Shown in pieces: positions 12,072-12,365 of a stretch of DNA of 12,365 nt (position 1 is its first letter; each line of letters opens with the position of its first letter). A program made the position numbers and the translations under genes. Source of the stretch: Oscillospiraceae bacterium. Lineage in GTDB: Bacteria > Bacillota > Clostridia > Oscillospirales > Oscillospiraceae. Below the pieces are notes generated by a model that saw only the letters and a program-made list of their open reading frames with translations, searched no databases and was not told the origin of the DNA. Location: contig JAFXBH010000315.1 of assembly GCA_017521875.1 (NCBI GenBank), positions 1 through 12,365 of the forward strand. Reading direction: 5' to 3'.

Positions 12072-12365
12072 ACTTATATCTGTTGGATTGGATGTGGGCA
12101 CAACCACCACCCAAATGGTGGTCTCGGCGCTGGAGGTAGAGAACAAAGGCAACGCCTTTTCCGTGCCGGAAATGGTCATTGAAAACCGGGAGATTCTCTA
12201 CCAAAGTCCGGTGATTTTCACCCCGTTGCAATCCCACGACCGGGTAGACGGGGAGGCCATCGCCCGGTGGGTGGAAACCCAGTACGCCGCCGCCGGAATC
12301 ACCAAGAATAAGGTGGATACCGGGGCGGTGATCATCACTGGGGAAACCTCCCGGAAAGAGAATGC
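12064..12365 (+). CDS. eutA: EutA, ethanolamine ammonia-lyase reactivating factor (N-terminal part)
   Basis: About 100 codons of EutA are present and the rest lies beyond the right edge. EutA is the ATP-dependent chaperone that exchanges damaged cobalamin in ethanolamine ammonia-lyase EutBC. The start of the product, SVGLDVGTTTTQMVVSALE, is the phosphate-1 loop of the actin/Hsp70-like ATPase fold and closely resembles EutA. So do REILYQSPVIFTP (about residues 45-57) and VDTGAVIITGETSRKENA (about 83-100). The likely start is TTG 12064, giving MDKLISVG; GTG 12061, directly before it, is in frame and cannot be excluded. AGGTGA lies 6 bases before the TTG. The start overlaps the end of eutG by 8 bases in another frame, so translational coupling is expected. 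eutBC and microcompartment genes should follow downstream. Confidence 0.92.
   Translation, partial: MDKLISVGLDVGTTTTQMVVSALEVENKGNAFSVPEMVIENREILYQSPVIFTPLQSHDRVDGEAIARWVETQYAAAGITKNKVDTGAVIITGETSRKEN

Overview
The window reads as a chromosomal segment of a moderately GC-rich, low-redundancy Firmicute of the class Clostridia, most likely a gut Oscillospirales-type anaerobe. The reasons are strong AGGAGG-type ribosome binding sites, frequent GTG/TTG starts, a solo ThiT behind a TPP riboswitch, a Cthe_2159-type lipoprotein, an ethanolamine-utilisation (eut) locus, and intergenic palindromic repeats of kinds common in these genomes. The genus cannot be read from the sequence. There are 13 protein-coding loci, two of them cut by the window edges and one interrupted by an in-frame stop.

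Left part (1-4758, all minus strand). Transcription runs right to left: an OmpR/PhoB-type response regulator (4758-4072), its sensor histidine kinase (3679-2255), a membrane-anchored PDZ protein without a protease domain (2092-1601), an acyl-ACP thioesterase (1592-861), a terminator, and then the 5' end of ATP-dependent PEP carboxykinase pckA with its own promoter. The regulator-kinase-PDZ-thioesterase series looks like one envelope-related cluster, but palindromic repeats have spread its genes apart. A multi-hairpin element lies between regulator and kinase, and a MITE-like element lies between kinase and PDZ gene. A PhoB-style direct repeat lies in front of the regulator gene and could serve autoregulation.

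Middle part (4843-9449). Divergent from the regulator, uppP (undecaprenyl-diphosphate phosphatase) is read on the plus strand from a near-consensus promoter whose transcript begins inside a second, inverted copy of the MITE-like element. uppP meets thiT (minus strand) at a shared bidirectional terminator, next to a third palindromic repeat type. thiT has a consensus promoter, a TPP riboswitch and an intrinsic terminator whose loop is complementary to the aptamer. Upstream of it on the minus strand are a HIT hydrolase and a COG2426 membrane protein (a two-gene operon), and before them a large lipoprotein with a carbohydrate-binding/beta-helix domain and a Pro/Glu/Gly/Met repeat tail.

Right part (9450-12365). 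murI (glutamate racemase) and udk (uridine kinase) form a minus-strand operon; udk carries an in-frame amber codon at position 70. Divergent from murI, a PduQ/EutG-type iron alcohol dehydrogenase overlaps the start of eutA, so a eut operon begins here and runs out of the window.

No completely new system is evident. The points most worth following are the amber-interrupted udk, the repeat-invaded two-component/PDZ/thioesterase cluster with its inverted repeat pair, the 14-bp perfect hairpin that holds the regulator's stop codon in its loop, and the regulatory architecture of the TPP riboswitch.
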